From an uncultured Bacteroidota bacterium (GTDB taxonomy: Bacteria > Bacteroidota > Bacteroidia > Bacteroidales > 4484-276): a stretch of 42,630 bases of DNA. Positions 34,840 to 42,597 of the stretch are shown piece by piece (within the stretch, counting starts at the first letter, position 1; every line of letters starts with the position of its first letter). The position numbers were made by a program, and so were the translations under genes. The stretch covers positions 1 through 42,630 of the forward strand of contig CAJATL010000057.1 of NCBI GenBank assembly GCA_903944895.1. The letters are read 5' to 3'. Under the pieces are notes generated by a model. The model worked only from the letters and a program-made list of their open reading frames with translations, had not been told where the DNA came from and made no database searches.

Positions 34840-35928
34840 TTGAAAATAGATAAACTCTTCGATAAAGCGCTCAATTTTGAATTTCTGACCATGGTAGAAG
34901 GTCAGTTTTTGCTGCATCAAGCTGCAACCCCGGCATTGAAGGCTGTGGCCAACGAAATGCGCAGGAAACTTCACCCCAGAAACCGCGTGGGCTGGATAAT
35001 CGACCGTAACGTAAACATCACCAACATCTGCAATTCGGGATGCCTGTTTTGTAATTTTTACAGAGGCAAAAAATCGAAAGACGCTTACATTACCAGCATG
35101 GACGAGTACCGCGTAAAAATTGAAGAAACCCTCAAGCTTGGCGGCGAACAACTTTTACTTCAGGGCGGGCTTCATCCTGACCTGGGACTCGCTTTTTACA
35201 GCGATTTATTCAGCAGCCTGAAAAAAGAATTTCCCAACCTCAAACTTCACGCGTTAGGGCCTCCCGAAATTGTTCATATCTCGAAACTCGAAAAACTTTC
35301 CTATTCCGAAGTAATCGAAAAACTTGTCGAATCCGGACTTGACAGCCTTCCGGGTGCCGGCGCCGAAATTCTTTCTGACCGGGTGAGGCAGATTGTTTCA
35401 AAATGCAAATGCACCGCCGGTGAATGGCTCGACGTGATGCGGGAAGCACATAAAATTGGCATCATTACCTCTTCGACGATGATGTTTGGGCACATGGAAA
35501 CCATCGGTGAAAGGTTGGAGCATCTGATAAAATTGCGTGAAGTACAATCCGAAAAACCCGAAAATTCGGTTGGATTTATCTCATTTACACCCTGGCCCTT
35601 TCAGGCTGAAAATACTACTTTGCAAAAACGATTTGGCGTTAACAGCACCACAACTGCCGATGAATACATCCGCCTTGTTGCCATCAGCCGGATAATGCTG
35701 CCGAATATTCCACACATCCAGGCTTCATGGCTGACCGTTGGAAAAGATGTCGGACAACTTTGCCTGCATGGCGGCGCTGACGATTTTGGCTCGATTATGA
35801 TTGAAGAAAATGTGGTTTCGGTGGCCGGTGCAAGCTTTAAATTTGATGCTGAAGGTATCCAGAAAGCCATTACCGAAGCGGGTTTCACTCCTTACAAACG
35901 AAACCAGAAATATGAAGAAGTGGGTTAA
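34840..35928 (+). CDS. mqnC: Cyclic dehypoxanthinyl futalosine synthase (radical SAM)
   Basis: A 362-residue radical SAM enzyme of the futalosine pathway for menaquinone. The 4Fe-4S motif CNSGCLFC (CxxxCxxC) follows DRNVNITNI near residue 60. ELLLQGG-like GEQLLLQGGLHPDL, HALGPPEIVHISK, ASWLTVGKDVGQL and GGADDFGSIMIEENVVSVAG are diagnostic of the MqnC/MqnE group, and the overall pattern and length favour MqnC, which cyclises dehypoxanthinyl futalosine. The start is TTG (34840); an ATG at 34814 is out of frame. The UbiD-type decarboxylase at 40669 would act later in the same pathway. Confidence 0.9.
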   Translation: MKIDKLFDKALNFEFLTMVEGQFLLHQAATPALKAVANEMRRKLHPRNRVGWIIDRNVNITNICNSGCLFCNFYRGKKSKDAYITSMDEYRVKIEETLKLGGEQLLLQGGLHPDLGLAFYSDLFSSLKKEFPNLKLHALGPPEIVHISKLEKLSYSEVIEKLVESGLDSLPGAGAEILSDRVRQIVSKCKCTAGEWLDVMREAHKIGIITSSTMMFGHMETIGERLEHLIKLREVQSEKPENSVGFISFTPWPFQAENTTLQKRFGVNSTTTADEYIRLVAISRIMLPNIPHIQASWLTVGKDVGQLCLHGGADDFGSIMIEENVVSVAGASFKFDAEGIQKAITEAGFTPYKRNQKYEEVG

Positions 35929-36101
35929 TCTTCGGGATTAATTGTAAATCTACCTCTCAAAACAAAGAAATCTGATTTGGCTTTTGGAGATTTTAGGAAG
36001 TTGGACTAAAATCGTTTGCTTAATTTTTTGGGGGGTGCTTCGGGTTGTTGATTATTCTGTTTAAAGATATTTCTGAGACTAGTCTAAAAACTGTTGATTT
36101 T

Positions 36102-36190
36102 GGGCTAAAGCCCGGTAACTCATTGGTTTTCAATTGCCCCGACCTTAAGGTCGGGGCAATTGATATGCGTGATATTCAGGGCTTTAGCCA
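36102..36190. repeat. REP-like palindromic element with a perfect 32 bp palindrome
   Basis: GGGCTAAAGCCC (36102-36113) and GGGCTTTAGCC (36179-36189) form an 11 bp outer stem. Between them is a perfect 32-base palindrome (36131-36162) with half-site CAATTGCCCCGACCTT. No coding capacity. It ends about eight bases before the stop codon of the truncated toxin gene. The rest of 35929-36197 shows no gene. Confidence 0.85.
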
Positions 36191-36197
36191 CATTTAT

Positions 36198-36356
36198 TTA
36201 ATTTGCAATACCTTTTAAGATCAGTCTTATTTCTAATTCGATTAAAAATTCGTTGCCTAATCCTGACATCCTTTCATAATAAAAATCTTTTGATGCACTG
36301 ATTTCGTCTTCTGCAGGCTCCGAAATGAATAACTCATACTTTTTCGGTTTTTCCAT
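36198..36356 (-). pseudogene. Truncated ParE/RelE-like toxin
   Basis: A 52-residue frame from the ATG at 36356 gives MEKPKKYELFISEPAEDE, then DFYYERMSGLGNEFLIELEIRLILKGIAN and stops. This is the N-terminal half of a ParE-type toxin (YELFIS..A..EI..., a YY..R..GLG.EFL helix pair); family members are normally about 95-100 residues. The part holding the C-terminal beta-sheet (the usual YPxx, FPYxIxY and HxxRxP region) is missing. The stop lies eight bases from the REP-like element at 36102-36190, which suggests the gene was cut there. It overlaps the antitoxin stop by one base (TAATG), the usual antitoxin-toxin coupling. Confidence 0.75.
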
Positions 36357-36583
36357 TATTCCTGCATCAAATTTCGCTTAACCTCTTTCCAGGACTTTCC
36401 ACTCCGTGGGTTCTTTAGAAAATTTTCGTAACGGCGATCCAATTCTTCTTCCTGGGCATGAGTTAATCCGGCTTCTTCTTCAACAACTTTAAGGAAATCG
36501 TTTTCTTTCGACAATGTCAAAAGCATGTCTATAATACCTTGAGATTGAATTGTTTCATCGGATATTTGAAAAGTATAAATCAT
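36356..36583 (-). CDS. Antitoxin-like protein paired with the truncated ParE toxin
   Basis: A 75-residue acidic helical protein (MIYTFQISDETIQSQGIIDM...) with a C-terminal tail RRYENFLKNPRSGKSWKEVK of the kind that wraps around ParE/RelE-type toxins. No DNA-binding domain is obvious. It is the first gene of a two-gene module, overlapping the toxin start by one base. The antitoxin remains intact while the toxin is cut short, so the module is probably inactive as a toxin system. Confidence 0.72.
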   Translation of the reverse strand: MIYTFQISDETIQSQGIIDMLLTLSKENDFLKVVEEEAGLTHAQEEELDRRYENFLKNPRSGKSWKEVKRNLMQE

Positions 36584-36791
36584 AGCTTCTAATTTTCCAC
36601 AAATTTAATCAATAACTTTAAGGTACGGCAAATTCAGGTTATGAAACCTGTTGTACGAATTTCAAACGAAACCAGAAATATGAGGCGCTGGGGTTTTATT
36701 TTCCGGTGATTTGATGAATCAAAAAACCAAACCAGAATTTTGCTAAGATTTGGCAAATACTGGTGTTTCGGAAAATCCGGCAGCTTTATTT

Positions 36792-37415
36792 TCAAATGAT
36801 CATCGAAGAAATCTCATTCCAGATGTCGCCAAAAATGGCTTCCGGCGGCCGATTCCCGTCGGTAATGAAAACACGTTCCTGATCTTTGAGCTTTTCGATA
36901 GCTTCGTAATATTTATCTTTTACCTGACGAAGGTTATCGAGGGTTTCGAAAAGCTCCATCGAAATCCGGCTGTCGGAAATGCGCTTGAGGCTTATTTCGG
37001 GCGAAATATCGATAAAAATATTGATGTCGGGCCGGAGCAAATCCGCACTTAACGAATTAGCCTCGATTACCCAATCCAGCGGCATGTGCGCACCGTGATA
37101 AGCGTACGACGAAAAGTAATACCTGTCGGTGATTACGGTATAGCCTTCCTCCATTTTTTTCAGGATGCCATTTGACTTGTTTAAAAGATGGTCCAGTCTG
37201 TCGGCGACAAAAAGTCCGGCAATGGTCCGGTGGTCGGCTTCAAGCCGATGGTTAAAAATATCTCTGATCATCTTACCAATCGGGCTATCTGTAGGCTCGA
37301 AGGTTGTATAAATTTTGTGTCCTGCTTTTTCTAAACTATCCGATAAAAGCTTTACCTGCGTGCTTTTTCCGCTTCCATCGATGCCCTCGAAGGCGATAAA
37401 TAAATTCTTCTTCAT
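36792..37415 (-). CDS. tmk: Thymidylate kinase
   Basis: A 207-residue dTMP kinase, making dTDP for DNA synthesis and also the nucleotide used for activated deoxysugars. The P-loop FEGIDGSGKST is at residues 9-19. TFEPTDSPIGKMIRD, FVADRLDH and ITDRYYFSSYAYHG (the DR[YH] motif) follow, then FIDISPEISLKRI. The length is the family norm and all motifs are intact. It has an exact -7 box about 75 bases upstream and divergent orientation to the crcB genes. Confidence 0.95.
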   Translation of the reverse strand: MKKNLFIAFEGIDGSGKSTQVKLLSDSLEKAGHKIYTTFEPTDSPIGKMIRDIFNHRLEADHRTIAGLFVADRLDHLLNKSNGILKKMEEGYTVITDRYYFSSYAYHGAHMPLDWVIEANSLSADLLRPDINIFIDISPEISLKRISDSRISMELFETLDNLRQVKDKYYEAIEKLKDQERVFITDGNRPPEAIFGDIWNEISSMII

Positions 37416-37488
37416 TTTCGGTTTGATCCTCTTATTTTTCCAAAACTGCAGTTAAAAACTCCCACATTGTTTTTGATTTTAACCGCTG

Positions 37489-37496
37489 CAAACATA
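37489..37496 (-). promoter_or_regulatory. -7 promoter box for tmk
   Basis: The reverse strand reads TATGTTTG, an exact TAnnTTTG match, giving a leader of about 70 bases. The 349-base gap 37416-37764 holds this box, the crcB promoter and the fluoride aptamer. Confidence 0.5.
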
Positions 37497-37663
37497 CTAA
37501 ACTTCGAACTTATCCGACGATTTGCCCGAAAGGATTTATTCTGTTGCTTCCCTCTTTGTTTGCTTAAAGGAAGAAATACCAGCGTAAAAAAGTAGCGTTC
37601 AGGATGAATTTAAACGAAAAGGGATCGATCTCAAAAATCTGAAGCCAGATAGAAATATTCAGT

Positions 37664-37671
37664 TATTTTTG
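37664..37671 (+). promoter_or_regulatory. -7 promoter box for the fluoride-responsive crcB transcript
   Basis: TATTTTTG matches TAnnTTTG exactly. The aptamer begins five bases further on, where transcription is expected to start, so the two features support each other. Confidence 0.6.
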
Positions 37672-37673
37672 TG

Positions 37674-37724
37674 CAGGCTATGGGGTTAGCCTTAAACCGC
37701 CTTCAAAAAGCTGATAACTCCTGT
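37674..37724 (+). promoter_or_regulatory. Fluoride riboswitch (crcB motif)
   Basis: The 5' hairpin GGCTA/TAGCC (37676-37691) encloses TGGGGT; GGGGTTA (37682-37688) can form the pseudoknot with TAACTCC (37715-37721), with one G-U pair. Between lie the conserved TTAAACCGCC (37692-37701) and AGCTGATAA (37709-37717). These are the conserved blocks and order of the crcB/fluoride aptamer. The second stem is imperfect here. AGCTGA (37709-37714) is also complementary to TCAGCT (37756-37761), three bases before the crcB ATG, which suggests an expression platform controlling translation. The gene downstream encodes the fluoride channel. Confidence 0.87.
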
Positions 37725-37764
37725 TTTAACTTTTTTATTTATAATAAAGTCATTTTCAGCTATT

Positions 37765-38142
37765 ATGTTAAAAATACTTCTCCTCATTGGCTCAGGCAGT
37801 TTTATTGGCGGTGTTTCCCGTTTTCTCGCTTCACGTTACATCCAGAACCATTTTATCTCGGCATTTCCTTACGGGACCTTTGTTGTAAATGTTTTAGGTT
37901 GTTTTTTGATAGGTTTGATTTATGGCCTTTCGGAAAAAGGAGATGTCATCAACGCCGAATGGCGGATGTTCCTCACCGTTGGTTTTTGCGGTGGTTTTAC
38001 AACCTTCTCAACTTTTGCCAACGAAAATATTTCACTCCTCCGGGATGGCGATTTCTTTCTTTTTGCGCTTTACACCAGCCTCAGCGTTTTTCTTGGGCTG
38101 ATGGCTGTCTATTTCGGCAATCTTGTAATCAAAATATTCTGA
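37765..38142 (+). CDS. crcB: Fluoride ion channel CrcB/FluC
   Basis: A 125-residue membrane protein with four helices and the FluC signatures: [35 protein letters not shown] (with the conserved Asn) and [16 protein letters not shown] (the Phe/Ser/Thr fluoride pathway). FluC forms antiparallel dimers in the inner membrane and exports fluoride. It lies 40 bases after a fluoride aptamer and two bases before the DUF190 gene. A single crcB copy is visible, consistent with a homodimer. Confidence 0.95.
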   Translation: MLKILLLIGSGSFIGGVSRFLASRYIQNHFISAFPYGTFVVNVLGCFLIGLIYGLSEKGDVINAEWRMFLTVGFCGGFTTFSTFANENISLLRDGDFFLFALYTSLSVFLGLMAVYFGNLVIKIF

Positions 38143-38144
38143 CT

Positions 38145-38513
38145 ATGGAAAAACAAGGCGACGCAAAAATTTTGCGGATTTTTATCAGCAACACCGACAA
38201 ATTTAAACATGCCCCTCTTTACGAAATGGTAGTTTTTGCCGCACGGCGTTACGGGCTGGCCGGAACAACGGTCATTAAAGGTACGATGGGTTATGGCTCG
38301 AGCAATGTAATCCGGTCGGTTAAATTTTGGGAGATCACCGAAAAATTGCCCATCGTTATCGAAATTGTTGATGATGCCGAGAAGATTGAAATGTTTACCG
38401 GGAAAATTCTGCCCTGGTTCGATAAATTGCGCTACGGCTGCCTGATAACAGTTGAAGATGTAAAAGTGATGCTCTTTAAACAAGGAACCAAAAAAGGCAT
38501 ATTTGAGCTTTAG
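38145..38513 (+). CDS. DUF190 family protein
   Basis: A 122-residue protein starting MEKQGDAKILRIFISNTDKF. The open frame extends far upstream through crcB in a different frame, but the ATG at 38145, two bases after the crcB stop, is the sensible start. APLYEMVVFAARRYGLAGTTVIKGTMGYG and LPIVIEIVDDAEKIEMF are the conserved DUF190 features and suggest a GlnB-like ferredoxin fold. DUF190 genes are repeatedly found beside crcB, and their role in fluoride handling is not firmly established. It shares the fluoride-controlled transcript. Confidence 0.9.
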   Translation: MEKQGDAKILRIFISNTDKFKHAPLYEMVVFAARRYGLAGTTVIKGTMGYGSSNVIRSVKFWEITEKLPIVIEIVDDAEKIEMFTGKILPWFDKLRYGCLITVEDVKVMLFKQGTKKGIFEL

Positions 38514-38648
38514 AAACCTTTTTTGGAAATAACAAAAAACAAAAAACCAAAGAAAATCAGGACAAAACATCATTAAGCTATATTAATAGCATACAGTCCT
38601 TGAGAAATCCGGTTTTTTTGTAAACAAAAATATTCTAGGCTATCGACT

Positions 38649-38672
38649 TTGCGCTCTCCTCTCTGCGCTTTG
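38649..38672. repeat. CTCTGCGCTTTGCG-type low-complexity repeat
   Basis: TTGCGCTCTCCTCTCTGCGC followed by TTTGCG resembles the tract at 13956-13983. The rest of the 219-base gap before the ketosynthase gene shows nothing recognisable. Confidence 0.55.
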
Positions 38673-38732
38673 CGATTTGAGTTTTGTGATTTGATATTTC
38701 AGTTTAAAAGCTTCAAATCCATAAAATCACAG

Positions 38733-39809
38733 CTAATACCTGTAAGTTATCGCATTGATGTTCATGCCAGCGCCAACCGAAGCCAACATAATAATATCAC
38801 CTTTGTTGAGCTGATGATCTTCGAGGTTATGTTTCCGAACCAGGTCCAACAAGGTTGGAACCGTGGCTACCGAACTGTTGCCAAGTTTATGAATGCTCAT
38901 CGGCATAATATCGGCAGGAATATCCTTGATTTTATAAAGCCTGTACAGCCGTTTGATGATTTCGGCATCCATCTTTTCGTTAGCCTGATGGATAAATATT
39001 TTCTTGACGTCATGCAATCCCAGGCCAGCCCGGTCTAGTGCCAATTTCATTGCTGCCGGAACGTGGGTAAGCGCAAATTCATAAACCTTGCGGCCATACA
39101 TTTTCAAATAACGGACGCGGGGATCGGATTCGTCGATGTTGCTTTTGCCCATGAAAAGGAAATACACTTCTTCCTTTGTAAAAGAGCCCATACTCGACGA
39201 CAAAATCCCTTCTTTGATATCGCTTTCTACACCCTCAATAATACATGCACCTGCGCCGTCAGAATAAATCATCGAATCGCGGTCGTGGAGGTCGATCACC
39301 CTCGAAAGGGTTTCGGTGCCAATGACGAGGCACTTTTTGGCCAGGCCCGATTTTATAAACGAATCACTCTGAATTACGCCCTGAATCCAGCCCGGGCATC
39401 CAAAAAGAATATCATAAGCCACGCAGTTCGTGTTTTCGATTTGCAGTATATTTTTAATCCTCGCTGCAAGGCATGGCACTGCATCGGTTTGGATGGTATG
39501 TTTACGGACATCTCCGAAATTTTGTGCAACGATAATCTGGTCAATTTCTTCCTTATCAATTCCCGCATCATCAATGGCGCGCTGTGCGGCAATAGCTCCA
39601 ATATCCGATGAAAGCTGGTCGTCGGTAACATAACGCCGCTCAACAATACCTGTAATCGAAGTAAATTTCTCCGAAATCTCCTCATGTGTTGATTCGACAG
39701 CTTTGGATCCGGAATCGTAAAATTCATTGTCGGCGAAATCCTGGTTTGTAACTATTTCGGTAGGAATGTAGCTTCCTGTTCCGGTAATTACGACGTTTAA
39801 ATTCTTCAT
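38733..39809 (-). CDS. FabH-like 3-oxoacyl-ACP synthase III family protein
   Basis: A 358-residue thiolase-fold condensing enzyme. The catalytic triad is visible: Cys138 in YDILFGCPGWIQG, His274 in FIHQANEKM and Asn311 in HKLGNSSVATVP. The C-terminal GAGMNINAITY loop is also typical. It is somewhat longer than housekeeping FabH (about 320-335 residues), with an insertion at residues 28-48 (FYDSGSKAVESTHEEISEKF), which is seen in KAS III paralogues. It may start a special acyl chain rather than general fatty-acid synthesis; the primer cannot be read from the sequence. It is a single gene without acyl-carrier neighbours. Confidence 0.87.
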   Translation of the reverse strand: MKNLNVVITGTGSYIPTEIVTNQDFADNEFYDSGSKAVESTHEEISEKFTSITGIVERRYVTDDQLSSDIGAIAAQRAIDDAGIDKEEIDQIIVAQNFGDVRKHTIQTDAVPCLAARIKNILQIENTNCVAYDILFGCPGWIQGVIQSDSFIKSGLAKKCLVIGTETLSRVIDLHDRDSMIYSDGAGACIIEGVESDIKEGILSSSMGSFTKEEVYFLFMGKSNIDESDPRVRYLKMYGRKVYEFALTHVPAAMKLALDRAGLGLHDVKKIFIHQANEKMDAEIIKRLYRLYKIKDIPADIMPMSIHKLGNSSVATVPTLLDLVRKHNLEDHQLNKGDIIMLASVGAGMNINAITYRY

Positions 39810-40069
39810 GTTCTTTTAAAAATAAATCATTTAACTGAAATGAAACCTCATTAATTATGTACTAAAATTTGTTGGAGACTGTTTTTTTGGGTTGTTGAAT
39901 CATCTTCAGATGACAAACCTATGGAAAGGTGGTGAAATAATTTATCAGTCACGTCAATCATAAAACAGCACAGATCATGATTCCATTTTCCTTTTTGATC
40001 CGGAAAATTCTGGAATACATGGTCTTTGCCCATCGAAAGTGGCTGAAAACAAAAAGGTAATTTCAAAAT
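39810..40069. other. Intergenic region without a clear gene
   Basis: A 71-codon reverse frame (39851-40066) starts three bases after tpx, but it resembles no family and has no leader or domain pattern, so I treat the region as non-coding. No repeat or hairpin was seen. Confidence 0.5.
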
Positions 40070-40582
40070 CTAAACTAGCTTTTTAGCAGCTTCAATAGCT
40101 TTATCATAATCGGGATGTGAAGTGTTTTCCTTCACATATTCAACGTATTGTACCACGTCCGCTTTGTCGATAACAACAATTCCGCGGTTTAATAAACGAA
40201 GTTCTTCGATAAGAAAACCGTATTTTACTCCAAAATCGGCATCTTTATGGTCGGATAATGTTTTTACCTTATCAATTCCTTCGGCGGCACAAAAGCGGCC
40301 AAGGGCAAAGGGAAGATCCATCGAAATGGTGAGAATAACTACATCGCCAAGTGCGGCGGCTTCGACATTAAATTTCCGGGTTTGTGCAGCGCAAACACCG
40401 GTGTCAACGGACGGAACAAGTGACAAAATGCGCACTTTTCCGCTGAAATCGCTCAACTTAACGGGCGAAAGATCATTTGCCAAAACTGTAAAATCGCGGG
40501 CGGTGTCGCCTGCTTTAACGAGGTCACCCAGCAATGTGAGCGGGTTTCCTTTGAAAGTTGTAATTCCTGTATTTCTAGTCAT
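40070..40582 (-). CDS. tpx: Thiol peroxidase Tpx (atypical 2-Cys peroxiredoxin)
   Basis: From the ATG at 40582 the product is 170 residues beginning MTRNTGITTFKGNPLTL, the usual Tpx N-terminus; a longer start at 40618 is not expected. The peroxidatic cysteine is in PSVDTGVCAAQTRKF (C64) and the resolving cysteine in GRFCAAEGI (C98), the spacing of atypical 2-Cys Tpx enzymes that reduce hydrogen and lipid peroxides with thioredoxin. SDHKDADFGVKYG and the C-terminal ENTSHPDYDKAIEAA region are also conserved. It is divergent from the UbiD gene, separated by 86 bases. Confidence 0.95.
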   Translation of the reverse strand: MTRNTGITTFKGNPLTLLGDLVKAGDTARDFTVLANDLSPVKLSDFSGKVRILSLVPSVDTGVCAAQTRKFNVEAAALGDVVILTISMDLPFALGRFCAAEGIDKVKTLSDHKDADFGVKYGFLIEELRLLNRGIVVIDKADVVQYVEYVKENTSHPDYDKAIEAAKKLV

Positions 40583-40668
40583 GATATAATTAATTTTGTA
40601 CTTTTCTTTTTCAAACAAATCGAAATTCTATTTGTTCAACAATTACATTTTAGAAAAAACCATTCGAC

Positions 40669-42567
40669 ATGGCTTATAAAAATCTTTGCAAATTTATAGA
40701 TAAACTCTCAGAATCTGGTGAACTGGTGAAAATTAAAACATTTGCCGACCCTTTTCTCGAAATTTCAGAAATTACCGATCGGATCAGTAAGAGCCATGGG
40801 CCTGCCCTGCTTTTCGAAAACACAGGATATGATTTCCCTTTGCTGATCAATGCTTTCGGCTCTGAGAAGAGGATGTGCCTGGCCTTTGGCATCGATAAAT
40901 TTGATGTTTTTGCTGAGGAAATTCTCGCTTTGCTGAAGGATTTTTCGTCACCAAAAATTACCCTGCTCGACAAGTTAAGAATGCTGCCGGCGCTTGGGCA
41001 GATTGCTTCGTGGATGCCAAAATCTATCAAAGGCCGGGGTGCCTGCCAGGAGGTGATTATGCCTGAACCTGACCTCACCAGACTACCGGTACTTACCTGC
41101 TGGCCCAACGATGGCGGGCCTTTCATCACATTGCCGGTGGTTCACACCAAAGATCCCGAAAACGGAACCCGCAATGTGGGCATGTACCGGATGCAGGTTT
41201 TTGGTAAAGATTTAACCGGGATGCACTGGCAGCTTCATAAAAATTCGGCCAGGCATTTTAACGCCTATAAAAAGTTAGGGAAAAAGATGCCTGTATCGGT
41301 GATTCTGGGTGGTGATCCGGTATACACCTATGCTGCAACCGCGCCCATGCCCGATAATTTTGACGAATATCTCCTGGCAGGATTCCTGCGCAAGAAAAAA
41401 GTTGAACTGGTAAAATGTATCACCAACGACCTGGAAGTGCCGGCTGATGCCGATTTCGTAATCGAAGGCTTTGTCGACCCAACCGAAGATTTCATTTTTG
41501 AAGGCCCTTTTGGCGACCACACCGGTTTTTATTCACTTGCCGATTATTACCCGAAATTTCATGTAACCTGCATCACCCATCGCAAAGAGGCGGTTTACCC
41601 TACGACCATTGTCGGTGTGCCACCCATGGAGGATGAATGGCTGGGCAAAGCCACCGAAAGGATTTTTCTTAGCCCGATAAAAATGACCATGCTTCCCGAA
41701 ATTGAAGACATGATTATGCCGGTGGAAGGTGTTTTTCACAACATCACCATCGTAAAAATTAAAAAATCGTATGCCGGTCAGGGCCGGAAAGTTGCCCATT
41801 CGCTCTGGGGCGCCGGCCAAATGATGTTTAACAAAGTGATGATTGTGATGGATCGCGACATTGATATTTCAGATTATCGCGAAGTGATGAAAGTTATCAG
41901 CCAGACCGTTGATCCTGAAAATGACATTTTTATCAGCAAAGGCCCGGCTGACGTACTCGATCATGCAAGCAAAAAGTTTGCTTACGGCGGAAAACTCGGC
42001 ATCGATGCCACCGACAAATATCCCGATGAGGTGGAAGAAAGAATTGTTAAAGATGTTTTAATAAGCGTCGAAAATCCTGAAATACTTAAAAATTATCCTG
42101 AGGTTGTTCAGATTAACGACGCTTTGAAAAATCAGGGATTGTTGATTATTTCCGTAAAGAAAGACCGGAAAAATCATATCCGCATTTTACATAAATCCCT
42201 GATGGAACAAGGACTTATCAGAAACATCAAATTCATTATTTACGCCGAACACGTCCTCGATATTGATGATTTTGCCGATGTAACCTGGCGCGTGGCCAAC
42301 AACATCGATCCGGCACGTGATTGTTTTTACCAGGATGATGAAAACGGGGAGAAATATTACGGCCTGGCCATTGATGGCACCCGAAAATATAAAGCCCTGG
42401 ACAGCTTTGAGCGGCAATGGCCAAACACCGTCACCCAAAACCTGGAAACCATCAAAAAAGTTGACGAAAAGTGGGATCAGCTTGGATTGGGGCCATTCGT
42501 GCCTTCGCCATCGCTCAAATACATTAAACAGCTTTATCCGGGAAAGGCGATTGCGGAAGAGGATTAG
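40669..42567 (+). CDS. UbiD-family decarboxylase, probably menaquinone (futalosine) pathway
   Basis: A 632-residue prFMN-dependent decarboxylase of the UbiD family, longer than E. coli UbiD (497) and matching the long Bacteroidota form. The N-terminal half has PALLFENTGYDFPLLINAFGSEKRMCLAFG, then LPVLTCWPNDGGPFITLPVVHTKDP and NVGMYRMQVFGKDLTGMHW. The catalytic region has EGPFGDHTGFY and PPMEDEWLGKATERIF. The C-terminal half ends in a VPSPSLKYIKQLYPG tail. With mqnC in the window the likely substrate is 1,4-dihydroxy-6-naphthoate-type (MqnL role), though an aromatic-acid or polyprenyl role cannot be ruled out. No UbiX-like flavin prenyltransferase is in the window. Confidence 0.88.
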   Translation: MAYKNLCKFIDKLSESGELVKIKTFADPFLEISEITDRISKSHGPALLFENTGYDFPLLINAFGSEKRMCLAFGIDKFDVFAEEILALLKDFSSPKITLLDKLRMLPALGQIASWMPKSIKGRGACQEVIMPEPDLTRLPVLTCWPNDGGPFITLPVVHTKDPENGTRNVGMYRMQVFGKDLTGMHWQLHKNSARHFNAYKKLGKKMPVSVILGGDPVYTYAATAPMPDNFDEYLLAGFLRKKKVELVKCITNDLEVPADADFVIEGFVDPTEDFIFEGPFGDHTGFYSLADYYPKFHVTCITHRKEAVYPTTIVGVPPMEDEWLGKATERIFLSPIKMTMLPEIEDMIMPVEGVFHNITIVKIKKSYAGQGRKVAHSLWGAGQMMFNKVMIVMDRDIDISDYREVMKVISQTVDPENDIFISKGPADVLDHASKKFAYGGKLGIDATDKYPDEVEERIVKDVLISVENPEILKNYPEVVQINDALKNQGLLIISVKKDRKNHIRILHKSLMEQGLIRNIKFIIYAEHVLDIDDFADVTWRVANNIDPARDCFYQDDENGEKYYGLAIDGTRKYKALDSFERQWPNTVTQNLETIKKVDEKWDQLGLGPFVPSPSLKYIKQLYPGKAIAEED

Positions 42568-42597
42568 GAAGTCGGCAGTGGGCAGTGGGCAGTCGGA
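42568..42597. repeat. GGCAGTGGGCAGT tandem repeat after the UbiD stop
   Basis: GTCGGCAGTGGGCAGTGGGC plus AGTCGG begins right after the TAG of the preceding gene. The unit resembles the tract at 13811-13866, which also starts directly after a stop codon. Confidence 0.7.

Noticed and set aside
4342-36190. CRISPR array or prophage
   Set aside because: The repeats are dispersed and palindromic without regular spacers, and no Cas, integrase or phage structural gene is present.
37671-38144. Upstream extension of the DUF190 frame through the riboswitch and crcB
   Set aside because: It overlaps crcB in another frame, and its sequence before 38145 has no protein-like pattern.
39851-40066. 71-codon reverse frame after tpx
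   Set aside because: The three-base spacing to tpx is suggestive, but the residues show no domain, signal or helix pattern; kept only as a note.
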